Of a stretch of DNA of 64,000 bases, positions 25,539 through 34,059 are shown in pieces (within the stretch, counting starts at the first letter, position 1; every line of letters starts with the position of its first letter). Below the pieces are notes generated by a model. That model did not search any database. It was given only the letters and a program-made list of their open reading frames with translations, and was not told the DNA's origin. The DNA is from Anaeromyxobacter paludicola (GTDB lineage Bacteria > Myxococcota > Myxococcia > Myxococcales > Anaeromyxobacteraceae), in the NCBI RefSeq assembly GCF_023169965.1, contig NZ_AP025592.1, positions 4,362,001 to 4,426,000 on the forward strand, read 5' to 3'. The position numbers and the translations under genes were made by a program.

Positions 25539-28500
25539 CTACAGCAGGCCCGGCTTGCCCTGCTTCCAGCGGGCGAGCTCGGTCGTGAGCAGGGCCACGT
25601 GCTCCTGCTCCTCCGCCGCGAGCTCCTTGTAGAGCTGGCGCGCCGCGGAGCCGGCCGGGGCCTTGTCCACGTTCTCGGTGAAGAACTTCACCGCCCGCTG
25701 CTCGAAGAGGATCGCGATCTGGAAGAGGCTCTCCGGGTCGCTCGGCCGGTGCTCGAGGCCGGCGAAGATGGCCGCGCTGGCGATGCGGAAGGAGTCCGAC
25801 GGGGCGGCCGGGGCCTCCACGTGGTACCGCCGCTGCAGGGTCGCCATGTGCTCGGTCTCCATCCCGGCGAAGCGCCCGAACAGCTCGCGCAGGGCCGGGT
25901 CGGTGGCCTCCTTGGCGGCCCGCGTGTAGAAGGCCATGCCGCCGAGCTCGATCTCGAAGGCCACGCGCACGGCGTCGAGCGCGGCGCCCGAGACCTCGCG
26001 GTCGTCGAGCGGGGCGAGCTTGCCCTCGCCGCAGATCGGGCAGAGCCCGTACGGGAAGGCGAAGCCCTCGCTCACCTTGGCGCACTTCTCACAGCGCCAG
26101 GAGAGCTGCGCGCCGGCGCAGCAGACGTACTCCTCGTCGCCCTCGATCGGGCGGTGGCACTTCGGGCAGGTGCGCACGGGCTCCTCCAGGGCGCCAGCGG
26201 GGACGGTGGCGCCGGCCGGCGCGGGCCGGACCTGGGCCGGGGGCTCGAACGCGGCCGCCTCCTCGGCGGTCACCGGCCAGCTCCGCTTGCCGTTCCTCAG
26301 CCAGGCGGCGATGGAGCGCGCGGCGCGGCGGCCGGCGCCCATGGCGAGGATCACGGTGGCGCCGCCGGTCACGATGTCGCCGCCGGCGAAGACGCCGGGG
26401 AGGTTGGTGGCCTGGGTGGACTGGGGCTTGCCGTCGTCGGCGGCGATGTTGCCCCACTTGTTGAGCGCGAGGCCGGGGGTGGACTCGGTGACCACCGGGT
26501 TCGCCTTGGTACCGAGGGCGGAGATGACGGTGTCGCACTCGAGCACGTGGAGCTCGCCCGTGCCCATCGGCTTGCGGCGCCCCTTCTCGTCGGGCTCGCC
26601 GAGCACCATCCGCTCCACCTTCATGCCGGTGACGTTCCCGTCGGCGTCGGCCAGGATCTCGACCGGGCCGTGGAGGAAGTAGAACTCGATCCCCTCCTCC
26701 TTGGCGTGCCGGATCTCCTCGATGCGGGCCGGGGCCTCGGCCTCGGAGCGCCGGTAGACGCAGCGCACCGTCGGCGCGCCGAGCCGCTTGGCCACGCGGA
26801 GGCAGTCCATGGCGGTGTTGCCGGCGCCGATCACCACCACGCTGTTGCCGAGCCGGATGGGGGTGTCGAGGTAGGGGAACTTGTCCCCGCCCATGAGGTT
26901 CACGCGGGTGAGGAACTCGTTGGCGCTGTAGACCTGCCCGGCGTTCTCGCCGGGGATGCCGAGGAAGGCCGGGGCGCCGGCGCCCACGCCGAGGAAGACG
27001 GCGTCGAAGCCCTTCTCCTCGAGGAGCTGCGGCACGGTGAAGGTCTTGCCGATGACCTTGTTGGTCTCGATCTTCACGCCCGCGTCGCGCAGCTGCTTCA
27101 CCTCGCGCTCGATGATGTCGCGCGGGAGGCGGAAGGACGGGATGCCGTACTGGAGCACGCCGCCCACCACGTGGAGCGCCTCGAACACGGTGACGTCGGC
27201 GCCGTAGCGGACGAGGTCGGCGGCCGCGGCGAGGCCGGCGGGGCCGGAGCCGCAGATGGCGACGCGGCCGAGCCGGTCCTGGGGCGCGAAGACGGGCGGC
27301 TTCGCCTTGGGCAGCGCGGCGGTGTCGCCGACGAAGCGCTCGAGCCGGCCGATGGCCACCGACTCCATCTTCTTCGCGATGATGCACTGCGACTCGCACT
27401 GCGTCTCCTGCGGGCAGACGCGGCCGCAGACCGACGGGAAGGCGTTCGACTCGCGGATGACGGCGGCGGCGCCGTCGAGATCGCGGACGAGGAGGTGCCG
27501 GATGAAGCGCGGGATGTCGATCGACACCGGGCAGCCGGCCACGCAGGTCGGCTTCGCGCACTGGATGCAGCGCTCGGCCTCGGTGAGGGCGTCCTGGAGC
27601 GAGTAGCCCAGGTTCACCTCCTTGAAGTTCCGGGCGCGCTCCTGCGCGTCGCGCTCGGGCATGTGCACCGCCTTGGGCGCGAGCTCCTTCAGCTTCTTGT
27701 AGTTGCGCTTCTCGTCCTCGAAGAGCTGCTTCTCGAGGTTGCAGACGTGCGCGTAGTCCTGGTTGGCGGCCGCCTCCTGCTCCTTGAAGCGGCGCTGGCG
27801 GGCCATGAGCTCCTTGAAGTCCACCTTGTGGCCGTCGAAGTCCGGACCCTCGACGCAGGCGAACTTGACCTTGCCGTCCACGGTGACGCGGCAGGAGCCG
27901 CACATGCCGGTGCCGTCCACCATGATGGCGTTGAGGCTCACCATGGTCTTCACGCCGAAGGGCCGGGTGGTCTCGACGCAGGCGTTCATCATCGGGAGCG
28001 GGCCGATGGCGACCACCAGATCCGGCTTGTCCTTCTCGCAGATCTCCTTGAGCGCCTGGGTGACGAAGCCCGGCTTGCCGTAGCTGCCGTCGTCGGTGCA
28101 GACCACGAGGTCGTCGCAGTACGTCTTGAACTTGTCCTCCCAGAACACCAGGTCCTTGTTGCGGAACCCGATGACGCCGGTGGTGCGGCAGCCGGCCTCC
28201 TTGAAGGCGCGCAGCTGCGGGTAGACCGGCGCGACGCCGAGGCCGCCGCCGACGAGCACCACGTGGCCGAACTTCCCCACGTGCTGCGGCAGGCCGAGCG
28301 GGCCCACGAAGTCCAGGAAGGTGTCGCCCTCCGCGTAGTTCGTCATCATCTCGCGCGTCGTCTTGCCGAGCGCCTGGACCACCATCGTGATGGTCCCCTT
28401 CTCGCGGTCGAAGTCGGCGACGGTGAGCGGGATGCGCTCCGACCCCTCGTGCAGCCGCAGCATCACGAAGTGGCCCGGCTGGGCGGCGCGGGCGACGTCG

Positions 28501-28565
28501 GGGGCCTCGACTTCCCAGAGGAAGGTGGTGTCGGAGAACGCTTGGCGGCGGACGATCCTGGTCAT
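25539..28565 (-). CDS. Three-part fusion: NfnA-like flavoprotein, GltD/NfnB-like oxidoreductase, rubrerythrin-like domain
   Basis: Residues 1-285 are a ferredoxin-NADP reductase/PyrK-type subunit (PGHFVMLRLHEGSERIPLTV, VGGGLGVAPVYPQLRAFKEA, and the 2Fe-2S motif with DGTGMCGSCRVTV). Residues about 310-770 are the GltD/NfnB type: CIQCAKPTCVAGCPVSIDIP and CGRVCPQETQCESQC cluster motifs, GSGPAGLAAAADL, VVIGAGNTAMDC, and FAGGDIVTGGATVI. Residues about 790-1008 hold zinc/rubredoxin-like CPKCHRP, CEKC and CPICGEG motifs and a rubrerythrin-type diiron helix bundle (EIELGGMAFYTRAAKEATD, METEHM, AAEEQEHVALL). NfnAB links NADH, NADPH and ferredoxin; rubrerythrin reduces peroxide. One polypeptide could feed electrons directly to peroxide. 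Length and continuity are certain; the activity is inferred. Confidence 0.88.
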   Translation of the reverse strand: MTRIVRRQAFSDTTFLWEVEAPDVARAAQPGHFVMLRLHEGSERIPLTVADFDREKGTITMVVQALGKTTREMMTNYAEGDTFLDFVGPLGLPQHVGKFGHVVLVGGGLGVAPVYPQLRAFKEAGCRTTGVIGFRNKDLVFWEDKFKTYCDDLVVCTDDGSYGKPGFVTQALKEICEKDKPDLVVAIGPLPMMNACVETTRPFGVKTMVSLNAIMVDGTGMCGSCRVTVDGKVKFACVEGPDFDGHKVDFKELMARQRRFKEQEAAANQDYAHVCNLEKQLFEDEKRNYKKLKELAPKAVHMPERDAQERARNFKEVNLGYSLQDALTEAERCIQCAKPTCVAGCPVSIDIPRFIRHLLVRDLDGAAAVIRESNAFPSVCGRVCPQETQCESQCIIAKKMESVAIGRLERFVGDTAALPKAKPPVFAPQDRLGRVAICGSGPAGLAAAADLVRYGADVTVFEALHVVGGVLQYGIPSFRLPRDIIEREVKQLRDAGVKIETNKVIGKTFTVPQLLEEKGFDAVFLGVGAGAPAFLGIPGENAGQVYSANEFLTRVNLMGGDKFPYLDTPIRLGNSVVVIGAGNTAMDCLRVAKRLGAPTVRCVYRRSEAEAPARIEEIRHAKEEGIEFYFLHGPVEILADADGNVTGMKVERMVLGEPDEKGRRKPMGTGELHVLECDTVISALGTKANPVVTESTPGLALNKWGNIAADDGKPQSTQATNLPGVFAGGDIVTGGATVILAMGAGRRAARSIAAWLRNGKRSWPVTAEEAAAFEPPAQVRPAPAGATVPAGALEEPVRTCPKCHRPIEGDEEYVCCAGAQLSWRCEKCAKVSEGFAFPYGLCPICGEGKLAPLDDREVSGAALDAVRVAFEIELGGMAFYTRAAKEATDPALRELFGRFAGMETEHMATLQRRYHVEAPAAPSDSFRIASAAIFAGLEHRPSDPESLFQIAILFEQRAVKFFTENVDKAPAGSAARQLYKELAAEEQEHVALLTTELARWKQGKPGLL

Positions 28566-28728
28566 TGGGCGCGGGTCCTCGCTGGCGGATTCCCGGGGGG
28601 TCTTTCCCGCTCGGGGTGAACCTTCCTACGCGAAGGACCTCGCTGTGGTCAAATGGGCGAAAACTGGACGGATTGGGTCAGGTTCTCGACCCGGTCTGAA
28701 CCCTCGATTTCACTGAGAGAGGGGAAGC

Positions 28729-29814
28729 TCACCAGCGGTCGTCGTCCCCCTTTGGGGCGAGCGGCCAGGGAGCGGCCGGGCGGCCGTCGATGGTGGTCCC
28801 GCCCTGGAAGAAGGACGCGTTGTTGGCCACGAAATCGTGGGGGAAGTCGAGCTTCGGGACGGTGAGCGCCTCGAGCCGCCCGGCCTGGGCGGGGGTGAGG
28901 GTCACGTCGGCGGCGCCGAGGTTGTCCTCGAGCTGGGCGACGGTGCGGGCGCCGAGGATGGTGGAGCTGACGCCGGGGCGGCCCATGACCCAGGCGAGGG
29001 CGACCCGCGACACGGTGGTGCCGAGCTCCCGGGCGAGCTCGCCGAGGAGGTCGATCACGGCGTAGGCCCGCTCGTCGAGCGCGCGCGTGGCCCACTCGCC
29101 GCGGCCGGCCTGGTGCCGGCCGTGCTCCTCGCGCCGGTACTTGCCGGTGAGCACGCCGCTCTTGAGCGGGGACCAGGGGGTGATCCCCATCCCGTGCTCG
29201 CGCGCCATCGGGACGAGCTCGCCCTCGATGGTGCGCTCGAGGAGCGAGTACTCCACCTGGATGGCGGTGACGGGCGCCTGCCCCAGGAAGCGGGCCAGCA
29301 CCTGCGCCTCGGCGCACTTCCAGGCGGGCGTGTCGGAGAAGCCGACGTAGCGGACCTTGCCCTCGCGCACCAGGTCGTCGAGCGCGCGCAGCGTCTCGTC
29401 GATGGGCGTGGAGGCGTCCCAGCTGTGCATCCAGTAGAGATCGACGTACCCGGTCTGCAGCCGCCGCAGCGACTGCTCGCAGGCGGAGACGATCGCCTTG
29501 CGGCTGGCGCCGCCGCCGTTCGGGTCGCCGGAATACAGGTTCGAGAAGAACTTGGTGGCGATCACCACCCGGTCGCGCTTCGCCGGGTGCCGGCCCAGGT
29601 GGTCGCCGATGATCTTCTCGGAGTGCCCCTTGGTGTAGATGTTGGCGGTGTCGATGAAGTTGCCGCCGCGCGCGAGGAAGCGGTCGATCATCGCCTCGGA
29701 GTCGGCGACGCTCGCGCCCCACCCCCAGTCCTCGCCGAAGGTCATGGCGCCGAGGCAGAGGGGCGAGACGCGCAGGCCGGAGCGGCCCAGGCTGACGTAG
29801 TGGTCGAGGGGCAT
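28729..29814 (-). CDS. Aldo/keto reductase
   Basis: The 361-residue protein has the aldo/keto reductase tetrad: Asp in FIDTANIY, Tyr in the same motif, Lys in VIATKFFS, and His in DLYWMHSWD. It also has LGTTVSRVALAWVMGRPGVS and SSTILGARTVAQLEDNL for NADPH binding. These are TIM-barrel cytoplasmic enzymes that reduce aldehydes or ketones with NADPH. It is in the YajO/Tas-like group by the N-terminal pattern (LGRSGLRVSPLCLGAMTFGE). No pathway partners are adjacent. Confidence 0.92.
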   Translation of the reverse strand: MPLDHYVSLGRSGLRVSPLCLGAMTFGEDWGWGASVADSEAMIDRFLARGGNFIDTANIYTKGHSEKIIGDHLGRHPAKRDRVVIATKFFSNLYSGDPNGGGASRKAIVSACEQSLRRLQTGYVDLYWMHSWDASTPIDETLRALDDLVREGKVRYVGFSDTPAWKCAEAQVLARFLGQAPVTAIQVEYSLLERTIEGELVPMAREHGMGITPWSPLKSGVLTGKYRREEHGRHQAGRGEWATRALDERAYAVIDLLGELARELGTTVSRVALAWVMGRPGVSSTILGARTVAQLEDNLGAADVTLTPAQAGRLEALTVPKLDFPHDFVANNASFFQGGTTIDGRPAAPWPLAPKGDDDRW

Positions 29815-29866
29815 GCGCCAGGGTTAAGGGGCGCGCCCGGGGGCGGCCCTTCCCTGGCGGGGCCGG

Positions 29867-30487
29867 CTAGCCCTTCATCCAGGCCTTGAGCGCGGGGACG
29901 ATCTTCCTCGCCCAGCCCCGGCCGGCGCGCTCCGAGAGGAAGGCCTGCGCGAGCGCGTCCACCAGCGAGGAGAGCCGCTCGACGAGGTAGAGCCGCTCGA
30001 GGAGCCGGTCGTCCTCCTCCTCCGAGAGGAGCTCCGGCAGCTTGGCGGAGCGGACGTCGAGGAACTCGGCGTCGAGCGTGGCCTCGTAGGTCTTCTCGCC
30101 GTGGTCGAGCCGCACCCGGCACTGGTGCACGAGGAGCCCCTCGTCGAGGGCGTGGCGCACCTGGGCCGAGTAGGGGGCCTGGGCGCCGCGGGCGGTCACC
30201 TCGGTCACGTCGCCCTTCACGCCCTTCAGCACCAGCCGCGCCGTGAAGAGCACGGTGACGCCGGCGCCGTCCACCTCCACCACGGGCTCGCCCGCCTCGG
30301 AGCGCCAGAGCAGCCAGGTGAGGAACTCGCGGCCGAGCCAGGCCCGGTTGCGCAGGAGCTGCTCGCGCGCCTTGCCGCGCTCCACCTCGGCGAGATCCCG
30401 CTCCTCGCGATCGGTGGCCTGCCCGTCCACGCCCACGTCGCCGCGCAGGAACGCGGCCTCCTCGCGCGCCGCCTCACGCCTCGACAT
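29867..30487 (-). CDS. RdgC-associated conserved protein
   Basis: The 206-residue protein starts at ATG 30487, 14 bp inside the 3' end of the RdgC-like gene. It is charged and has LGREFLTWLLWRSEAGEPVV near residue 50, which matches a conserved partner found beside RdgC-like genes in deltaproteobacteria (recalled, not searched). The C-terminal half is helical (LVERLSSLVDALAQAFLSER). No catalytic motif was recognised. The overlap indicates coordinated translation with the RdgC-like protein, so the two products may act together on DNA. Confidence 0.7.
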   Translation of the reverse strand: MSRREAAREEAAFLRGDVGVDGQATDREERDLAEVERGKAREQLLRNRAWLGREFLTWLLWRSEAGEPVVEVDGAGVTVLFTARLVLKGVKGDVTEVTARGAQAPYSAQVRHALDEGLLVHQCRVRLDHGEKTYEATLDAEFLDVRSAKLPELLSEEEDDRLLERLYLVERLSSLVDALAQAFLSERAGRGWARKIVPALKAWMKG

Positions 30488-31121
30488 CGGCCACCTCCTC
30501 CGCGCCCGGCAGGTCCGCGCCGAAGAGCGCCCCGGTGGGCGCGAGCGCCTTGCCCTCCAGGCCGGCCTCGGCGGCGTGGCCGGCGAGGTTCCGGGGCTGC
30601 AGCTTCGCGCCGAAGGCGGCCTCGACCGCCTCGGCCACCTCCTCCACCAGGCTGCGCGAGGCGGCCCAGAGCTGCAGCGCGCCGGTCTTCCAGTCGAGGC
30701 TCACGTCGTGCACCTTGCTCGAGGGCGGCGTGCGCTGGCGGAGCACGCTGCGGATGGCGTCCTTGGCGTGGGCCTTCTCGCCGCGGGTCGCCTTGCGCCC
30801 GTGCTCCTGCTCGAAGCTCGCGAGCCAGCGGCCGAGCTCGGCCTTGAGCTGGGCGGCCGGGATCCGGATCTGGTCCACGCGGTAGCCGAAGAGCGCGTAG
30901 TCGCCCTCGAGCCCCTGGCCGAGCGGGAAGTCGGTGGCGTCGTGGTCCTCGAGGGCGACGAACCCGGCGGAGCGGTCCTCGGCGCCGGCGGCCGGGTCGA
31001 GGGGCTTGAAGGCGCCCTGCTTCAGGGCGCGCTGCAGCCAGCGGCGGGTGTCCTGGGCGGCCGCCTTGGGGAGCTCGGCCTGGAAGCGGGCGAAGGTGAC
31101 GGTTCCTGCGAGGAGGGGCAT
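30474..31121 (-). CDS. RdgC-like recombination-associated protein
   Basis: The 215-residue protein from ATG 31121 (MPLLAGTVTFARFQAEL) has the RdgC-type middle section: GYRVDQIRIPAAQLKAELGR, then EQEHGRKATRGEKAHAKDAI and a VHDVSLDWKTGALQLWAASR strand pair. RdgC proteins form DNA-binding rings that limit RecA. E. coli RdgC has 303 residues, so this is a shorter variant with an overlapping partner gene. A TTG at 31133 is a possible alternative start. No clear ribosome site precedes either. Similarity is by pattern and moderate. Confidence 0.7.
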   Translation of the reverse strand: MPLLAGTVTFARFQAELPKAAAQDTRRWLQRALKQGAFKPLDPAAGAEDRSAGFVALEDHDATDFPLGQGLEGDYALFGYRVDQIRIPAAQLKAELGRWLASFEQEHGRKATRGEKAHAKDAIRSVLRQRTPPSSKVHDVSLDWKTGALQLWAASRSLVEEVAEAVEAAFGAKLQPRNLAGHAAEAGLEGKALAPTGALFGADLPGAEEVADVEA

Positions 31122-31230
31122 GGGGGCGGGCAAGATGGGGGAGAGGGGGGCTCGGCGTCAAGCCGCCGACGGGACGGAAGACGCGCGCGGGCTTCGTTTG
31201 ACAGAGGGGTCTGACACGAGGGCTCCCGCG

Positions 31231-31316
31231 CACCGCTCACTCCGGCCAGAAGAGCTCCCCGCTGCACTCCCTGCACCGCTCACTCCGGCCAGAAGAGCTC
31301 GCCGCTGTACTCCCTC
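31231..31316. repeat. Tandem 43-bp direct repeat, two copies
   Basis: Copies at 31231-31273 and 31274-31316 share caccgctcactccggccaga and the following bases, with only about three differences. They lie directly before the larger 390-bp tandem units. Confidence 0.85.
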
Positions 31317-32200
31317 CCCGCCGGGCGTGGAGGGCGGGGGAGGGGCGGCCAGCGGTGCAGGGTGCCAGGCCTCCTTGCTTGCCGATGCTCGACCGGCGCC
31401 GCGGGGCCGCCGGGAGCCCACCGCTGCGGTGCTCGCTCCGGCGGCTCCACCCGGTCGCCGATGGGCGAGCGGCGCCGTGGGCGCAGAGCGCTCGACCCCG
31501 CTGCGGTGCCGTCCTGGTGCTGGCGCTCGGCTCCGGTCTCGGCGTTGCACGAGGGAGCGGCGCTTCCATCGTGTCACGCGGTCCGACGCCGGCGGGCGGC
31601 CCGCCTGCGCTGCGCGCCTCGGGAGGGCTCCCGGCGGCTGTGGTGCGGCGCTGATCGCTGTACGGGCGAATTCGCTTCGGGCAGGCGCGGCGGTGCACTC
31701 CCTCCCCGCCGGGGCGGGAGGGCGGGGAGGGGCGGCCAGCGGTGCAGGGTGCCAAGCCTCCTTGCTTGCCGATGCTCGACCGGCGCCGCGGCGCCGCGGG
31801 GCCGCCGGGAGCCCACCGCTGCGGTGCTCGCTCCGGCGGCTCCACCCGGTCGCCGATGGGCGAGCGGCGCCGTGGGCGCAGGGCGCTCGACCCCGCTGCG
31901 GTGCCGTCCTGGTGCTGGCGCTCGGCTCCGGTCTCGGCGTTGCACGAGGGAGCGGCGCTTCCATCGTGTCACGCGGTCCGACGCCGGCGGGCGGCCCGCC
32001 TGCGCTGCGCGCCTCGGGAGGGCTCCCGGCGGCTGTGGTGCGGCGCTGATCGCTGTACGGGCGAATTCGCTTCGGGCAGGCGCGGCGGTGCACTCCCTCC
32101 CCGCCGGGCGGGGAGGGCGGGGGAGGGGCGGTCAGCGGTGCAGGGCGCTAGCGTTCCTGACTTACGTGACCGGCGCCGCGGCGGCTGTGGTGCGGCGCTC
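31309..32200. repeat. Tandem 388-395-bp repeat, two full units and a truncated third
   Basis: Unit A runs 31309-31696 and unit B 31697-32091. They are nearly identical apart from a few substitutions and a short GC insertion in B (gccgcggc doubled). Unit C begins at 32092 but jumps from the ggcgccgcgg segment to cggctgtggtgcggcgct, missing about 280 bp. Each unit begins with a ccctccccgcc...ggaggg palindrome. Confidence 0.85.
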
Positions 32201-32333
32201 TCCGATGCGGGGGCGGGCAGGGAGCCCCGGGCCAAGCGCCTCGCGACGTGCTCACCGCGCGCGGCCCTCGGCCGTCATCGCCCCACCCCGATTGCACCCC
32301 GGGGCTCCGGGTTGCTCCCCGGCCGGGTGAATC

Positions 32334-32353
32334 TGCTATCGCCAGCGGAGGTG
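32334..32353. repeat. 20-bp direct repeat, copy 1 (flanks HNH gene)
   Basis: The sequence tgctatcgccagcggaggtg occurs here and again at 33962-33981. Matching bases extend on the left (gggtga plus one base each way). The copies flank the HNH endonuclease gene. Confidence 0.8.
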
Positions 32354-32651
32354 AAAGCGCGAAGTCGCCGCCCTGGGCGGCGCGAGCGTGGCGGAGGCCC
32401 CGCCCTTCGGGCCAGCCCATCGGGTCCAACGATTGTCGTTGACGGCATCTCGGCCCGAGTCGGCCGCCGCTCCGGTGGTCGTGTCCGAGGTCGCGTTCTA
32501 CCGCGCTGCTCGCGGCGACCTGCGCGGCGAGCGACGGGCGCGTGGAGGCGAAGGCCCCTCCTCCGGAAATCGCGCCTCCGTGGCCGATAGGCGCCTTCCC
32601 GGAGGTCACGAAAACCCGTGAGAACATCGGTTCCCACAAGGGGGATGGACC

Positions 32652-33992
32652 ATGAACGATGGAATTGCGCGGTCTTCGGCAGACGCTCTCGGCGCTTTCG
32701 ACCTGGCGCGCCGCCTGCGAGAGCTCGCCGGAGACGAGCGGAACGTCCAGGCCGACTTCCTGCTCCACCTCGACGCCTTCGACCGGCACCGGGCCTACCT
32801 CGACGCCGGCCATGCGTCGCTCTGGGAGTTCTGCCTGAAGGCGCTCCACCTTCGCGAGGGCGCGGCGGGGCGGCGCATCGGGGCCATGCGCGTGCTGCGT
32901 CGCTTCCCCGCGCTCGAAGAAGCGCTCAGGGACGGCAGGCTCTGCCTCTCCACGCTCGGGCTGCTCGGACCGGTGCTCACCGAAGGCAACCGGGAGGAGA
33001 TGCTGGCCCGCGCCGCCTTCCAGACCCGGGCCGAGGTGGAGCGGCTGATCGCCTCCATCCAGCCGAGGCCGGCTCCGAAGGACGGGATCCGCCGGGTGCC
33101 CGGACCGCTGCAGCGGGTGGCGGGAGCGGAGGAGGCCATTGGCGCGCCGGGTCAGGCGCCCGAGGTGGCGGCCGGCGCGGCCACCGCGCTACCCGCGGAG
33201 GAGCCGCCGCCGGGCGATGCCCCGCGTGACCTTCGTCCTTCTGACGAGTCGCGCGCCGGCTCCGAGCCGCTGGCCCTGAGCACGCCAGCGCCTTCGACGC
33301 TCTCCCACGACCGGCCTGCCTCGCGCCCGGAGCTCCGGCCCGTGTCGGAGGAGAGCTACTCCCTTCGCCTCACGCTCGACGCGGCGTTCAAGGGCGAGCT
33401 CGACCAGCTCAGGCAGCTCCTCAGCCACAAGCTCCCGAACGGTGATCTGGCCGCGGTGCTCCGGGAGGCGGTGCGCTGCGCCATCGAGAAGCACGGGAAG
33501 CGGCGCGGCGCGGTGGCGCCGAAGAAGGTGAGGGCGCAGGCGAAGGGAACGGGCAAGAAGGAAGGGAGCGCGGAGGGCATCGAGGAGCGAGGCACGACGG
33601 CGAAGGATCGCGCCGCTCCAGCCGCGCCGAGAGCCCACGCGCTCGCGGCCGGCCCGGAAACTGGGGGAACGGCTCGCGACCGGCAGCGCCGGGCGAGGCG
33701 CGCCATCCCCGCCGCGCTTCGCCGGGAGGTCTGGGCGCGCGACGGCGGCCAGTGCGCCTGGCGCGGCGAGGACGGCCGCCGCTGCGAGAGCCGGTGGCAG
33801 CTCGAGCTCGATCACGTGATCCCGGTCGCGCTCGGCGGGGCGACGACCGCCGACAACCTCCGGCTCGCCTGCCGCGCCCACAACATCCTCAGCGCCGAGC
33901 GGGCCTTCGGGCGGGAGCACATGGCGCGCTTCCGGCGGGCGGAGTCCCGGCAGGGTGAGTTTGCTATCGCCAGCGGAGGTGGAACGGAGTGA
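32652..33992 (+). CDS. HNH endonuclease
   Basis: The 446-residue protein has an N-terminal helical region (RRLRELAGDERNVQADFLLH, LWEFCLKALHLREGAAGRRI) like the DUF222-type domains that precede HNH nucleases. A long Ala/Pro-rich middle follows, and the HNH domain is at about 360-430: REVWARDGGQCAW, LELDHVIPVALGG, TADNLRLACRAHN, with Cys pairs for structural metal. HNH enzymes nick or cut DNA with a divalent metal. The start has AAGGGGG nine bases upstream. The last codons (EFAIASGGGTE) lie inside a 20-bp direct repeat that also occurs before the gene, so the gene may sit in a mobile or recombined segment. Confidence 0.85.
   Translation: MNDGIARSSADALGAFDLARRLRELAGDERNVQADFLLHLDAFDRHRAYLDAGHASLWEFCLKALHLREGAAGRRIGAMRVLRRFPALEEALRDGRLCLSTLGLLGPVLTEGNREEMLARAAFQTRAEVERLIASIQPRPAPKDGIRRVPGPLQRVAGAEEAIGAPGQAPEVAAGAATALPAEEPPPGDAPRDLRPSDESRAGSEPLALSTPAPSTLSHDRPASRPELRPVSEESYSLRLTLDAAFKGELDQLRQLLSHKLPNGDLAAVLREAVRCAIEKHGKRRGAVAPKKVRAQAKGTGKKEGSAEGIEERGTTAKDRAAPAAPRAHALAAGPETGGTARDRQRRARRAIPAALRREVWARDGGQCAWRGEDGRRCESRWQLELDHVIPVALGGATTADNLRLACRAHNILSAERAFGREHMARFRRAESRQGEFAIASGGGTE
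33962..33981. repeat. 20-bp direct repeat, copy 2 (in HNH gene 3' end)
   Basis: The second copy of tgctatcgccagcggaggtg encodes part of the C-terminal EFAIASGGGTE of the HNH protein. The distance between the two copies is 1628 bp. Confidence 0.8.
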
Positions 33993-34059
33993 GGTGCGTC
34001 GGTGCGAGCGGTCTCGACAGAGCGCTGCGAGCGATGGTGGCGCTCCACGCCCGAGCCCG

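Larger units (their letters stand above)
31122..32651. other. 1.5-kb non-coding repetitive stretch
   Basis: No credible gene was found on either strand. The open frames here read through repeat copies in several frames and have no family match. The stretch holds a tandem 43-bp repeat, a tandem of about 390 bp with a truncated third copy, several CCTCCCCGC palindromes, and a leader region of ordinary composition just before the HNH gene (32440-32651). Confidence 0.8.

Noticed and set aside
31231-32200. CRISPR-like array
   Set aside because: The repeats are 43 and about 390 bp in direct tandem with no unique spacers, and there are no cas genes.
31362-32330. Open frames of up to 322 codons in the repeat region
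   Set aside because: They read through the tandem copies in several frames and both strands, with no ribosome site or family resemblance.
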